Of a DNA stretch of 13,461 nucleotides, positions 7,812 to 13,461 are shown piece after piece. The notes beneath the pieces were generated by a model. The model did not search any database, was not told the DNA's origin, and worked only from the letters and a program-made list of their open reading frames with translations. The translations under genes and the position numbers were made by a program. Within the stretch, counting starts at the first letter, position 1; every line of letters starts with the position of its first letter. The stretch is from an uncultured Clostridia bacterium (GTDB taxonomy: Bacteria > Bacillota > Clostridia > Oscillospirales > Ruminococcaceae). The stretch is taken from the NCBI GenBank assembly GCA_947385505.1, contig CANDLP010000021.1, positions 1 to 13,461 on the forward strand. The letters are read 5' to 3'.

Positions 7812-8028
7812 GGGAGCAATAGTATGGAAAAAAATGTTTTTGGGTACCGAATTTGACATTTTTTTGCTGAGAACGGTGGTAGTATTATTGGTGGACAAGT
7901 ATTTGATAATTATTGTACGCCTAAAAAGTAAATCTTGCTCAAATTTGACAAGGCAGCTTCTGCACTATTTCATAAATTGTGAACAGTATTAAATTTCCAA
8001 AAATTTTTTCAGGAAAGGAACTTTAAAA
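7812..8028. other. Spacer before spoIIAA, no gene seen
   Basis: No credible gene lies in this 217-base spacer. A 60-codon plus-strand frame (7810-7992) has no ribosome binding site and unusual composition. The promoter of the spoIIA operon should be here; by analogy it would be SigH-dependent. The best SigH-like pair (TGGAAA near 7825 and GAATTT at 7849) is about two bases too far apart, so I do not call it. AGGAAAGGA near 8011 is the ribosome site of spoIIAA. Confidence 0.5.
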
Positions 8029-8355
8029 ATGACCGTAGAAATCACCTTCGGCGAAGACTTCATAACCGCCTTTCTTTCGGGCGAGCTGGATCACCACACC
8101 GCCGCAAAAGCGCGGGAGCTGATCGACGCCCGACTTGAACGCTACACGCCAAAGCTTTGCATAATGGACTTTTCCCGTGTTTCCTTTATGGACAGCAGCG
8201 GAATTGGTCTTATATTGGGCCGTCAGCGTACAGCCGAGCTGTACGGCGGAAAAGTGGTTATAAAAAATCCCTCCCGCTATGCGGAAAAAATCATAAAGCT
8301 TGCGGGACTCGGTTCGATGATATTGCCCGAAAAGCTTAAGAACTTATCCTCATAG
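8029..8355 (+). CDS. spoIIAA: Anti-sigma F factor antagonist SpoIIAA (STAS domain)
   Basis: A 108-residue single STAS-domain protein of standard length. The signature FMDSSGIGLILGR is at 53-65, so Ser56 is the equivalent of the Ser58 phosphorylation site of Bacillus subtilis SpoIIAA, with Asp55 and Ser57 beside it. Unphosphorylated SpoIIAA binds the SpoIIAB-SigF complex and frees SigF; SpoIIAB phosphorylates and inactivates it, and SpoIIE (not in this window) reactivates it in the forespore. AGGAAAGGA lies about 10 bases before the ATG. It is the first gene of the spoIIA cluster, but the next gene begins 190 bases later instead of overlapping, and the gap holds a long imperfect palindrome. 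Confidence 0.95.
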   Translation: MTVEITFGEDFITAFLSGELDHHTAAKARELIDARLERYTPKLCIMDFSRVSFMDSSGIGLILGRQRTAELYGGKVVIKNPSRYAEKIIKLAGLGSMILPEKLKNLSS

Positions 8356-8369
8356 GAGCGGTGTGCGGA

Positions 8370-8469
8370 TTTTCGAGCAAAATTTTTCGCAGTCAAGGAA
8401 AAAAGCCGCAGAAATACTTGACATATTTCAAGAATTTTTGACGCTGAATCTGGAAAATTTTGCCGAAAA
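8370..8469. repeat. 100-bp nested imperfect palindrome between spoIIAA and spoIIAB
   Basis: The outer stem is TTTTCGAGCAAAATTTTTC (8370-8388) against GGAAAATTTTGCCGAAAA (8452-8469), with one bulged base and few mismatches. Inside it GCAGTCAA pairs with TTGACGC, and the tip pairs AAATACTTGA with TCAAGAATTT around CATATT with one mismatch. The whole can fold as one long hairpin on either strand. No T-run follows, so it is not a standard terminator. Its stand-alone shape suggests an inserted miniature element or a structured processing site in the operon transcript. Confidence 0.6.
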
Positions 8470-8499
8470 GACGGGCGCCGTTTCTATGAGAACATGTTC

Positions 8500-8505
8500 T
8501 ATAAT
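8500..8505 (+). promoter_or_regulatory. Possible -10 element before spoIIAB
   Basis: TATAAT at 8500-8505 follows a perfect 10-bp palindrome GAACATGTTC (8490-8499). No convincing -35 is present 16-18 bases upstream (GCCGTT). If used, it would give spoIIAB and sigF transcription independent of spoIIAA. This is a weak call. Confidence 0.22.
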
Positions 8506-8545
8506 ACAGTAATGCCGATAACAATTCAGAAAGGACTGTACCCGA

Positions 8546-8983
8546 ATGAAAACAGTAAACCAAATGAAAATAACGATCCCCGCCATGTCCAAAAACGAGT
8601 CGCTGGCGCGAAGCTGTATTGCCGCCTTTGCGGCGCAGACTGATCCCACGGTAGAGGAGCTTTCCGACCTTCGCTCGGCGGTGTGCGAAGCAGTGACAAA
8701 CTCAATTGTCCACGGCTACCGCGATAAAAGCGGAGATATAACAATAACCCTTAAGCTCACAGACGACAACTGCCTGTACATAAAAATAGCCGACAAAGGC
8801 TGTGGAATAGAAGACGTGGAAAAAGCAATGGAGCCGCTTTTCACCACCGCTCCGGAAGAGGAACGGGCAGGTCTCGGCTTTGCCGTAATGGAAGCCTTTA
8901 CGGATTCCCTTAAAGTAACAAGCCGACCGGGAAAGGGCACCACGGTAATCATGAAAAAGAAACTGACGGGAAAATATGAATAA
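8546..8983 (+). CDS. spoIIAB: Anti-sigma F factor and serine kinase SpoIIAB
   Basis: A 145-residue GHKL-fold ATPase. The N-box is EAVTNSIVHGY (48-58, with Glu48 and Asn52), the G1 box DKGCGI (83-88) and the G2 box GLGFAVME (109-116), all intact, so ATP binding and kinase activity are expected. It holds SigF inactive in the predivisional cell and mother cell and phosphorylates SpoIIAA on the conserved Ser. AGAAAGGA lies about 10 bases before the ATG. Its last codons overlap the start of sigF by 8 bases (8976-8983), as expected for coupled synthesis of an anti-sigma factor and its target. Confidence 0.95.
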   Translation: MKTVNQMKITIPAMSKNESLARSCIAAFAAQTDPTVEELSDLRSAVCEAVTNSIVHGYRDKSGDITITLKLTDDNCLYIKIADKGCGIEDVEKAMEPLFTTAPEEERAGLGFAVMEAFTDSLKVTSRPGKGTTVIMKKKLTGKYE

Positions 8984-9635
8984 AACCGACAATAAATTCA
9001 TACAGGATAATTTAGGGCTTGTCCACTCTCTTGCCGCCCGCTTTAAAGGCAGGGGGATAGAGTATGAGGAACTTTTTGCGGCGGGCTGTGAAGGGCTCGT
9101 CAAAGCTGGGATAGGCTTTGACGAAACCAGAGGACTGAAGTTTTCCACCTATGCAGTCCCTGTTATTTTAGGCGAAATAAGGCGGCTTTTCCGCGACGGA
9201 GGAGCCGTAAAGGTAAGCCGAAGCTTAAAAGAGCTGTCTCTTAAAGTAACGGCGGTTCAAGCGGAGCTTCGCAGCATGGGAAAGGAGCCTAAACTGTCCG
9301 ATATAGCGGAAGCTCTGGGAATAACGGTAGAACAGGCGGGTGAAGCCGTAACCGCCTCTCTTCCCCCTCTTTCTCTTACAGCGGACAACGGGGAAGAAAA
9401 CGGACAGGAGCTTGATGTTCCCGTTCAGCCGGAACAGGCGGCCCTTACCGACAAAATCGCCTTGAATCAGTGCCTTCTTTTGCTGGAAAATGAGGAAAGG
9501 CAGGTTATTATTTTAAGGTATCTGAAAAATAAAACCCAGACAGAGGTGGGGAAAATTATGGGAATATCTCAGGTCCAGGTGTCAAGAAAGGAAAAAAAGG
9601 CTTTAAAAAAGCTTCGGGAATTGCTTGAGGGCTGA
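8976..9635 (+). CDS. sigF: RNA polymerase sigma-F factor, forespore-specific
   Basis: A 219-residue sigma-70 family protein that directs early forespore transcription. Region 2 spans about 9-75 (YEELFAAGCEGLVKAGIGFD, then FSTYAVPVILGEIRRLFRD, the -10 recognition part). Region 3 is about 85-130 (LSDIAEALGITVEQ), and region 4 is about 163-216 with the helix-turn-helix KTQTEVGKIMGISQVQVSR. It is shorter at the N-terminus than the 255-residue Bacillus protein. The gene overlaps spoIIAB by 8 bases with only a weak ribosome site (ACGGGAAAAT), which points to translational coupling. Downstream lies a 12-bp inverted repeat and then the 191-bp repeat element, with the chemoreceptor gene convergent beyond it. 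Also known as spoIIAC. Confidence 0.95.
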   Translation: MNKTDNKFIQDNLGLVHSLAARFKGRGIEYEELFAAGCEGLVKAGIGFDETRGLKFSTYAVPVILGEIRRLFRDGGAVKVSRSLKELSLKVTAVQAELRSMGKEPKLSDIAEALGITVEQAGEAVTASLPPLSLTADNGEENGQELDVPVQPEQAALTDKIALNQCLLLLENEERQVIILRYLKNKTQTEVGKIMGISQVQVSRKEKKALKKLRELLEG

Positions 9636-9655
9636 AAAACAAAAGCATAATATAA

Positions 9656-9698
9656 TTCCGCTTTAAAAGACAGACAAAGTCCATCCTTTAAAGCGGAA
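9656..9698. repeat. 12-bp inverted repeat after sigF
   Basis: TTCCGCTTTAAA (9656-9667) pairs perfectly with TTTAAAGCGGAA (9687-9698). The loop is 19 bases and no T-run follows, so termination after sigF is only possible. It lies eight bases left of the large repeat element. Comparable inverted repeats lie directly left of the copies at 12321 and 13402. Confidence 0.6.
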
Positions 9699-9706
9699 AC
9701 AATATA

Positions 9707-9897
9707 ATACTAATAACCATTTAAAAAATAGATAAACTATTTTTTAAATGCCATGCCGCAAAAGCGGCATGGTGAGGGAGCAAAGCTCCCTCAGTTATTG
9801 TATTGAACTTAAATAACCACCGCCTGCGGCGGTACTTCGGCTTCGCCGAAGTATTTGAATTGTGGATAAAATCCACAATTCAAATGGTTATTAGTAT
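9707..9897. repeat. 191-bp palindrome-chain element with 16-bp terminal inverted repeats
   Basis: The ends ATACTAATAACCATTT (9707-9722) and AAATGGTTATTAGTAT (9882-9897) are perfect inverses. Between them lie six perfect hairpins in tandem: CATTTAAAAAATAG/inverse (9718-9750), CCATGCCGC (9751-9772), TGAGGGAGC (9773-9793), ACCGCC (9819-9833), ACTTCGGC (9834-9852) and TTTGAATTGTGGAT (9854-9884), with loops of 3-5 bases. Nearly every base is paired. No open reading frame is present and the element is non-autonomous, MITE-like. A second copy begins at 13402. It lies between convergent sigF and chemoreceptor genes. No clear target duplication is visible. Confidence 0.85.
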
Positions 9898-9967
9898 AAA
9901 CTTATATAACGGGAAAATTTCAGATTGTCAGGAACAAATTTTTACCATATGTAACAAGCTTTGACGA

Positions 9968-11683
9968 TCAAGTGTCGATACGGCGAAGAGTAAAGCGTCC
10001 CACCAGATTTTTCATAGAGGTGGCTTGACTGGCAAGCTCCTCGCTTGCCGCCGCCGACTCTTCACTTGTCGCAGAGTTTGTTTGAACCACTGAAGAAAGC
10101 TGATCGATGCTTACCGTAACCTGCTTAATTGAATCCGTTTGAACTTCCACGCCGTCGGTAACCACATCCACGCGCTTAACAACCTCGTCGGTCAAATCCT
10201 TGCACTCAATCAAGGCCTGAGATACTTCTTCCACAATATCGCTTCCATCCTGAACCGATTTGATTGCACTGTCAATCAATTCTTTAGTCGCTTTTGCCGA
10301 TTCATCCGACTTAGCCGCCAGACTGCGCACCTCTTCCGCCACTACTGCAAAACCTTTTCCGGCAGTGCCGGCGCGGGCGGCTTCAACCGCGGCATTAAGC
10401 GCAAGTATATTTGTCTGAAATGCAATATCCTCGATTGTATTGATAATATTGCTCATCTGTTCGGAAGAAAGCGCAATTTTGTTCATTGCCTGATTTAAAA
10501 CGGTTACCTGCTGATTCATTTTTTCTACCTGCGCGCCTGCTGCCTGAACGCTGTTTTTTGCTTCTTTGGCGGCAAGATCGGTTTGCTGTGACGCTTCGGA
10601 AATATCTGTAATCGTTGATGTCAGATCTTGCAGTGTGGTAGCCTGCTCGGTTGCTCCCTGAGCCAACGACTGAGCGCCCACTGACACCTGATCCGCACCG
10701 GCGGAAACTTGATCCGTACCTTGAGCTATTTGAGACAGAGCGTCGCTAAGCTGATGATTGATACCGCGGATAGATTCGAGAACGTTTTCCAGTGCGCCGA
10801 CATACATAGTCGCGTCCTTACTGCGCACATCAAAGTTTCCGTCTGCCATCTCCTTAAGCAGATACGCTTCGTCCTGAATGACGCCGGAAAGAGTCGCTTG
10901 GCTGCTGCGCAGAGCGTCGCACATCACTCCCAGCTCGCTCTTGCTGTGGTAATCAACGGGAATATCCAGATCACCCTGTGAGAATCCGACCAGAGCTTTT
11001 TGAACTTGAGCAACGGGAATAGTAATTGTCTTAATAATCATCATCGCAAGCGCCATGACTGCAATAGTAGCAATAACCGTGGCACCGGCAACAACAGCAA
11101 TAATGACAACTACCTCATATTCAATACTCTCGCGCTCCTCTGCCATGGCCTGAACTAAATAATCGTCCAAGGCTGAAGCGGCTGCGGCCATCTTCTCCTG
11201 ATCGGGGGTATCCGTTTCAGTAATAAACCTAATACCATTGTCAAGGTACGATTCATCACCGGTTTCGGCATACTGACGATACCATTCAATCAGCTGCGGA
11301 TTAGTTTCCGCCCAGCTTGCAGCTATCTCAATATATTCATCCAGCAAAGTTCTTTCCAGTTGGGGCGGAAAACACTCCTTCAGCAGCTCCATATTGGCAA
11401 GCAGGTCTTCCTGTGCTTTTTCCGCGGCCTGGAGCAGCCTTTCGTTCGCTTCGGATTCTGGAACAAGATAGGAATCACGTATGTTACGTCCTGTCAACAG
11501 CGAGTTAATTCGGCAGTATAAAATATGCTGATTTGCCGCAGACTCCGTGTCAAGCAGTGTAACAAAGCTGCTTTTGATATTTACCATCATAAATAAGCTG
11601 GTAACGATCAGAAGCAAGGAAACCCCGATGGTGATACCATAGCCAAGCAGCAAACTTTTTTTAACTTTTATGTTTTTTAACAT
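9968..11683 (-). CDS. Methyl-accepting chemotaxis protein
   Basis: A 571-residue transmembrane chemoreceptor. I start at the ATG at 11683, because GGAGGAAAA precedes it by the usual spacing; an ATG six codons upstream would put that site inside the gene. Membrane segment 1 is about 11-36 and segment 2 about 190-217. The roughly 150 residues between them are helical and acidic, like a four-helix-bundle sensor. HAMP is about 218-265, followed by a second HAMP-like stretch ([16 protein letters not shown]). The signalling coiled coil has the conserved hairpin tip [20 protein letters not shown] (418-437) and [18 protein letters not shown] (442-459). It would control CheA through CheW at the cell pole. 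No CheR-binding C-terminal pentapeptide and no che or flagellar gene is in this window. The ligand cannot be deduced. Confidence 0.93.
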   Translation of the reverse strand: MLKNIKVKKSLLLGYGITIGVSLLLIVTSLFMMVNIKSSFVTLLDTESAANQHILYCRINSLLTGRNIRDSYLVPESEANERLLQAAEKAQEDLLANMELLKECFPPQLERTLLDEYIEIAASWAETNPQLIEWYRQYAETGDESYLDNGIRFITETDTPDQEKMAAAASALDDYLVQAMAEERESIEYEVVVIIAVVAGATVIATIAVMALAMMIIKTITIPVAQVQKALVGFSQGDLDIPVDYHSKSELGVMCDALRSSQATLSGVIQDEAYLLKEMADGNFDVRSKDATMYVGALENVLESIRGINHQLSDALSQIAQGTDQVSAGADQVSVGAQSLAQGATEQATTLQDLTSTITDISEASQQTDLAAKEAKNSVQAAGAQVEKMNQQVTVLNQAMNKIALSSEQMSNIINTIEDIAFQTNILALNAAVEAARAGTAGKGFAVVAEEVRSLAAKSDESAKATKELIDSAIKSVQDGSDIVEEVSQALIECKDLTDEVVKRVDVVTDGVEVQTDSIKQVTVSIDQLSSVVQTNSATSEESAAASEELASQATSMKNLVGRFTLRRIDT

Positions 11684-11804
11684 GATATTTTTCCTCCACA
11701 TATTAGCAAATTGTATACTTCGTTTTTTGTTACAGTGAAGCTCTTGAACCGGTTGTTATAAAGCGCTGATTCTCAATCTACAACAAAAATTGACTATACT
11801 TTGA

Positions 11805-11900
11805 TCAAGATTTAGTATTAGTCGCCTTTGCGAACAAATCTCCCCGGCCCTTGTCGCATTGGCATTCTTTTAAAAAGGCAAGCCGCTCTTCCGTTTTCAC
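11805..11900 (-). pseudogene. Remnant of the C-terminal end of an EAL-domain protein
   Basis: A 31-codon minus-strand frame reads KTEERLAFLKECQCDKGRG then DLFAKAT, which matches the recalled end of EAL c-di-GMP phosphodiesterases (VETEEQL.FLKE.GCD.GQGYLF.KP). The codons before it (GTT TGC TGT TAG GAG) are compatible with a decayed VVAEG with an in-frame stop, so the fragment is clearly broken. The rest of the domain is absent. AGGAGG immediately before the GTG is a decayed GluGly codon run rather than a ribosome site. It is upstream of the chemoreceptor gene on the same strand. Confidence 0.6.
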
Positions 11901-11943
11901 CTCCTAACAGCAAACTATAATTCTTGTTTTTGGCAACAAACAA

Positions 11944-11989
11944 AAAGACATACCTTCTTCGTCAAAACATAGTATGAAGGTGTGTCTTT
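11944..11989. terminator. Bidirectional terminator upstream of the chemoreceptor gene
   Basis: AAAGACATACCTTC (11944-11957) pairs with GAAGGTGTGTCTTT (11976-11989) with a single mismatch. T-rich DNA follows on both strands (TTTTTGTTTG on the minus strand). On the minus strand it would end transcripts from the promoter at 12176 and shield the chemoreceptor gene. Confidence 0.75.
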
Positions 11990-12169
11990 ATATTTTGGGT
12001 CAGAAAAAGTTGATAGACTTATCTTACTGTCAGTCATATGCATACTGTGACAAAGCATACATTGTCAACCTTTTTTCGGAAAACTTTTGCTTGCAGAACG
12101 TCAGACGCATATTGCGCTTATAGGCTTGATATTTCTCATAAACAGAGCAATAAAAGCCTTTTATGTGTT
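11944..12169 (-). ncRNA. Candidate short transcript between a strong promoter and a terminator
   Basis: A near-consensus minus-strand promoter (12176-12204) and the terminator at 11944-11989 bound a transcript of about 225 bases with no intact gene. It contains short open frames: a 12-codon MRNIKPISAICV and a 26-codon frame starting MRLTFCKQKF, neither with a good ribosome site. Small self-complementary parts occur (GGCTT/AAGCC, CGCA/TGCG, CGTC/GACG). It also holds a second TTGACA (about 12060) with a poor -10. It could be a small RNA, an attenuated leader whose gene has been lost, or a chance pair of signals. I recognise no RNA family. Confidence 0.3.
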
Positions 12170-12175
12170 AGTGTT

Positions 12176-12204
12176 ATTATATCATTTCCGAAAGGAAAAG
12201 TCAA
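12176..12204 (-). promoter_or_regulatory. Near-consensus SigA promoter, minus strand
   Basis: On the minus strand TTGACT (12204-12199) and TATAAT (12181-12176) are separated by exactly 17 bases, with TG one base before the -10 (extended -10). The spacer contains the palindrome TTTCC-TTTC-GGAAA, which could be an operator. No intact gene lies in the expected place downstream. Confidence 0.65.
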
Positions 12205-12268
12205 GGGTAATATGAAAATTGCCTGACAATTTTTGTTGTCAATTGAGAATTAGCGCTTTGGGTGTATT

Positions 12269-12320
12269 TCACAATAATGTTGCAGGACTTAAAAACTGTT
12301 GTATGCAATATGATCGTGAA
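12269..12320. repeat. 17-bp imperfect inverted repeat abutting the small element
   Basis: TTCACAATAATGTTGCA (12269-12285) and TGCAATATGATCGTGAA (12304-12320) pair at 14 of 17 positions around an 18-base loop. The right arm ends at the base just before the element starting at 12321. No T-run follows. Confidence 0.5.
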
Positions 12321-12376
12321 ATAGTAATAACCATTTCAACTTTGATTTTATCCTGTGTTGAAATGGTTATTAGTAT
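12321..12376. repeat. 56-bp minimal copy of the terminal-inverted-repeat element
   Basis: The left end ATAGTAATAACCATTTCAAC (12321-12340) is the inverse of 12357-12376 (GTTGAAATGGTTATTAGTAT) with one mismatch in 20 bases. The core TAATAACCATTT is identical to the ends of the 191-bp element at 9707, but only 16 bases lie between the arms. It is thus one hairpin with no internal modules. It lies 47 bases after the stop of the sigma-factor gene, on whose transcript it would be. Confidence 0.8.
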
Positions 12377-12423
12377 AAGTTTATCCGCTCAAAACCCGAT
12401 GTCTCCGAATCCGTCTTTTGCCG

Positions 12424-13266
12424 CTACGAATTTTTCACTGCCGACATAGACTCGGAACCGAGGAAATCCCTAATAAACTGCAATATTCTTTCCGGCGGCT
12501 CATATGTTTTGACAAATGAGAAGCTTTGCGCCAGACCGTCTATCTCCTCCATCGCTTCCTTTACGCCCAGCATTGTATCCGCGGCAATCTCTTTCGCGGA
12601 GGTGTAATCGGTGTGTGAAGGGTCTATTCTGTGACTTTGTATGGCATAATTTATCCTGTCGGCGCATTTGCATTTGCCTTTACCGTATTCGCCGCAGTAT
12701 TCACCGAGAAAATCCGCCATCTTTCTACGCACGCGGGAGAGGCGCTGCCTATACGCTTCCGGAGTCATTCCCAAAATTTCTCCCGCCATACGGCTGTCTG
12801 CCTTAAACATTGTGCCCAATACAAAAATACATCTGCTTTCCGCGTCAAGACATTGCAGCATAACGTTGGTGCAGGACATTTTAAGCTCTTCCGCCAGAAT
12901 GTTCTTTTCCACGTTCTGTGTAAGGTCGGGGACATCATGTATTTTTCCGTTCATAATATCGTCGCCGTAAAACTCAAAGCTGAGCGGAAGGTGGGCAAAC
13001 ATATGCTTTTTGTAATTTTTAAGATGATTTGCCGCGATACTGAACACCCAAGTGGAAAATGAGCTTTCTTTTCGGAACGAAGACAGATTTGTGATCACCT
13101 TGAGCAAAATTTCCTGGGCGGCGTCCTCCGCGTCCGCAAATGTGCCCAGCATTCTCAGCGCCATATTGAAAACAGGCGCCTGTATGCCTTCCACGATCGC
13201 CTCAATTGCTTTGCTGTCCCCTTCCAGAGCCTTTTCGGCCAGTCGGGTCAATTCTTCTTTTTCCAT
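12424..13266 (-). CDS. ECF-type RNA polymerase sigma factor with Cys-containing C-terminal extension
   Basis: A 280-residue sigma-70 family protein. Region 2 (about 24-90) has VFNMALRMLGTFADAEDAAQ, then FSTWVFSIAANHLKN, and region 4 (about 142-184) has a helix-turn-helix around MAGEILGMTPEAYRQRLSRV. Regions 1 and 3 are missing, as in the extracytoplasmic-function group. After region 4 about 95 further residues follow, beginning with a cluster of Cys (Cys191, Cys199 and Cys201 in CGEYGKGKCKC) and then helices. Such extensions can act as built-in sensors or bind metal; here that is inference. GAAAGGA precedes the ATG. No anti-sigma gene is next to it in the window, which fits self-contained control. 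The target promoters are unknown. Confidence 0.88.
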   Translation of the reverse strand: MEKEELTRLAEKALEGDSKAIEAIVEGIQAPVFNMALRMLGTFADAEDAAQEILLKVITNLSSFRKESSFSTWVFSIAANHLKNYKKHMFAHLPLSFEFYGDDIMNGKIHDVPDLTQNVEKNILAEELKMSCTNVMLQCLDAESRCIFVLGTMFKADSRMAGEILGMTPEAYRQRLSRVRRKMADFLGEYCGEYGKGKCKCADRINYAIQSHRIDPSHTDYTSAKEIAADTMLGVKEAMEEIDGLAQSFSFVKTYEPPERILQFIRDFLGSESMSAVKNS

Positions 13267-13369
13267 AATTTTGTTTATCCTTTCTGTTTTTTGGGCAATT
13301 TAAATCTCCCTATATTATTAGACAGTTTTTGCCGATCGCTGTGACATAAAAAATTTTAAAAAACAAAAA

Positions 13370-13400
13370 TACCGTTATCAAATCATAACGTATACGGTAT
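13370..13400. repeat. Inverted repeat beside the second large element copy
   Basis: CGTTAT (13373-13378) and ATAACG (13385-13390) pair around CAAATC, and the outer TACCG/CGGTA pair after a short bulge. It ends two bases before the element at 13402. It lies about 100 bases upstream of the sigma-factor start, so it could also be an operator or leader hairpin of that gene. Confidence 0.5.
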
Positions 13401-13401
13401 A

Positions 13402-13461
13402 ATACGAATAACCATTTAAAAAACAGATAAACTGTTTTTTAAATGCCATGCCGCAAAAGCG
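13402..13461. repeat. Second copy of the palindrome-chain element, cut by window end
   Basis: From 13402 the sequence follows the 9707 element base for base to the window end (60 bases) with three substitutions. One is in the end repeat (ATACGAAT for ATACTAAT). The other two are paired: the first stem has CAG/CTG instead of TAG/CTA, so T9729-A9739 corresponds to C13424-G13434. The second hairpin, CCATGCCGC-AAAA-GCG, is entered when the window stops. The orientation is the same as at 9707. Confidence 0.85.

Noticed and set aside
7823..7855. SigH promoter for the spoIIA operon
   Set aside because: TGGAAA and GAATTT are present but about two bases too far apart and the -35 lacks the AGGA core.
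7810..7992. 60-codon plus-strand frame after the spoIIQ terminator
   Set aside because: No ribosome site, begins inside the terminator tail, and composition is not coding-like.
8490..8499. LexA-type box GAACATGTTC
   Set aside because: The half-sites are two bases apart, not the four of the Gram-positive GAACNNNNGTTC box.
11805..11912. Functional 31-codon small gene with a perfect AGGAGG before GTG
   Set aside because: The AGGAGG abuts the GTG with no spacing, and the peptide matches the end of an EAL domain, so a remnant explains both better.
12038..12226. 62-codon plus-strand frame
   Set aside because: No ribosome site, unusual composition, and it lies opposite a strong minus-strand promoter.
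9707..13461. CRISPR-like repeats
   Set aside because: Copies are few, kilobases apart, of unequal length and bounded by inverted ends; there are no regular spacers and no cas genes.

Overview
The window reads as chromosome of a spore-forming, polysaccharide-degrading Clostridia bacterium, most likely an Oscillospirales/Ruminococcaceae-type gut or rumen anaerobe. The reasons are a complete spoIIAA-spoIIAB-sigF cluster, a SpoIIQ-like gene, small CotF-family coat genes, a very large secreted pectate lyase with a Gram-positive wall-sorting tail, strong GGAGG/GAAAGGA ribosome binding sites, and AT-rich intergenic DNA. The taxonomic placement is inference from gene content only.

Layout. 1-600: AT-rich, no convincing gene, with a cluster of small perfect hairpins at 387-588. 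646-5090 (+): one modular cell-surface pectate lyase of polysaccharide lyase family 9, broken by a 2-bp frameshift near 971. 5096-6066: a hairpin-rich repeat followed by an internally deleted IS1182-family element that keeps both inverted termini but only a frameshifted, truncated transposase. 6169-6633 (-): two small spore-coat-type genes. 6972-7697 (+): spoIIQ-like gene with a good terminator. 8029-9635 (+): spoIIAA, spoIIAB and sigF, with an unusual 190-bp palindromic insert between the first two. 9707-9897: a 191-bp repeat element made of consecutive perfect hairpins inside 16-bp inverted ends. 9968-11683 (-): a methyl-accepting chemotaxis protein. 11700-12423: no intact gene, but an EAL-domain remnant, a bidirectional terminator, a near-consensus minus-strand promoter and a 56-bp relative of the repeat element. 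12424-13266 (-): an ECF-type sigma factor with a Cys-containing C-terminal extension. 13402-13461: the start of a second copy of the large repeat element, cut by the window end.

Function. The central block is the forespore switch: SpoIIAA, SpoIIAB and SigF form the partner-switching module, SpoIIQ is a typical product of the SigF regulon at the engulfing membrane, and the coat proteins would act later in the mother cell. The pectate lyase, chemoreceptor and ECF sigma factor are separate environmental-interface genes.

The most unusual content is non-coding. Intergenic spaces carry a family of miniature elements whose ends resemble ATACTAATAACCATTT and its reverse complement. Three copies are clear (9707-9897, 12321-12376, 13402 to the window end), one is good (6834-6889) and three are tentative (521-588, 5096-5219, 7703-7753). 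Two copies show a compensatory T-A to C-G change in a stem, which suggests that the folded form matters.
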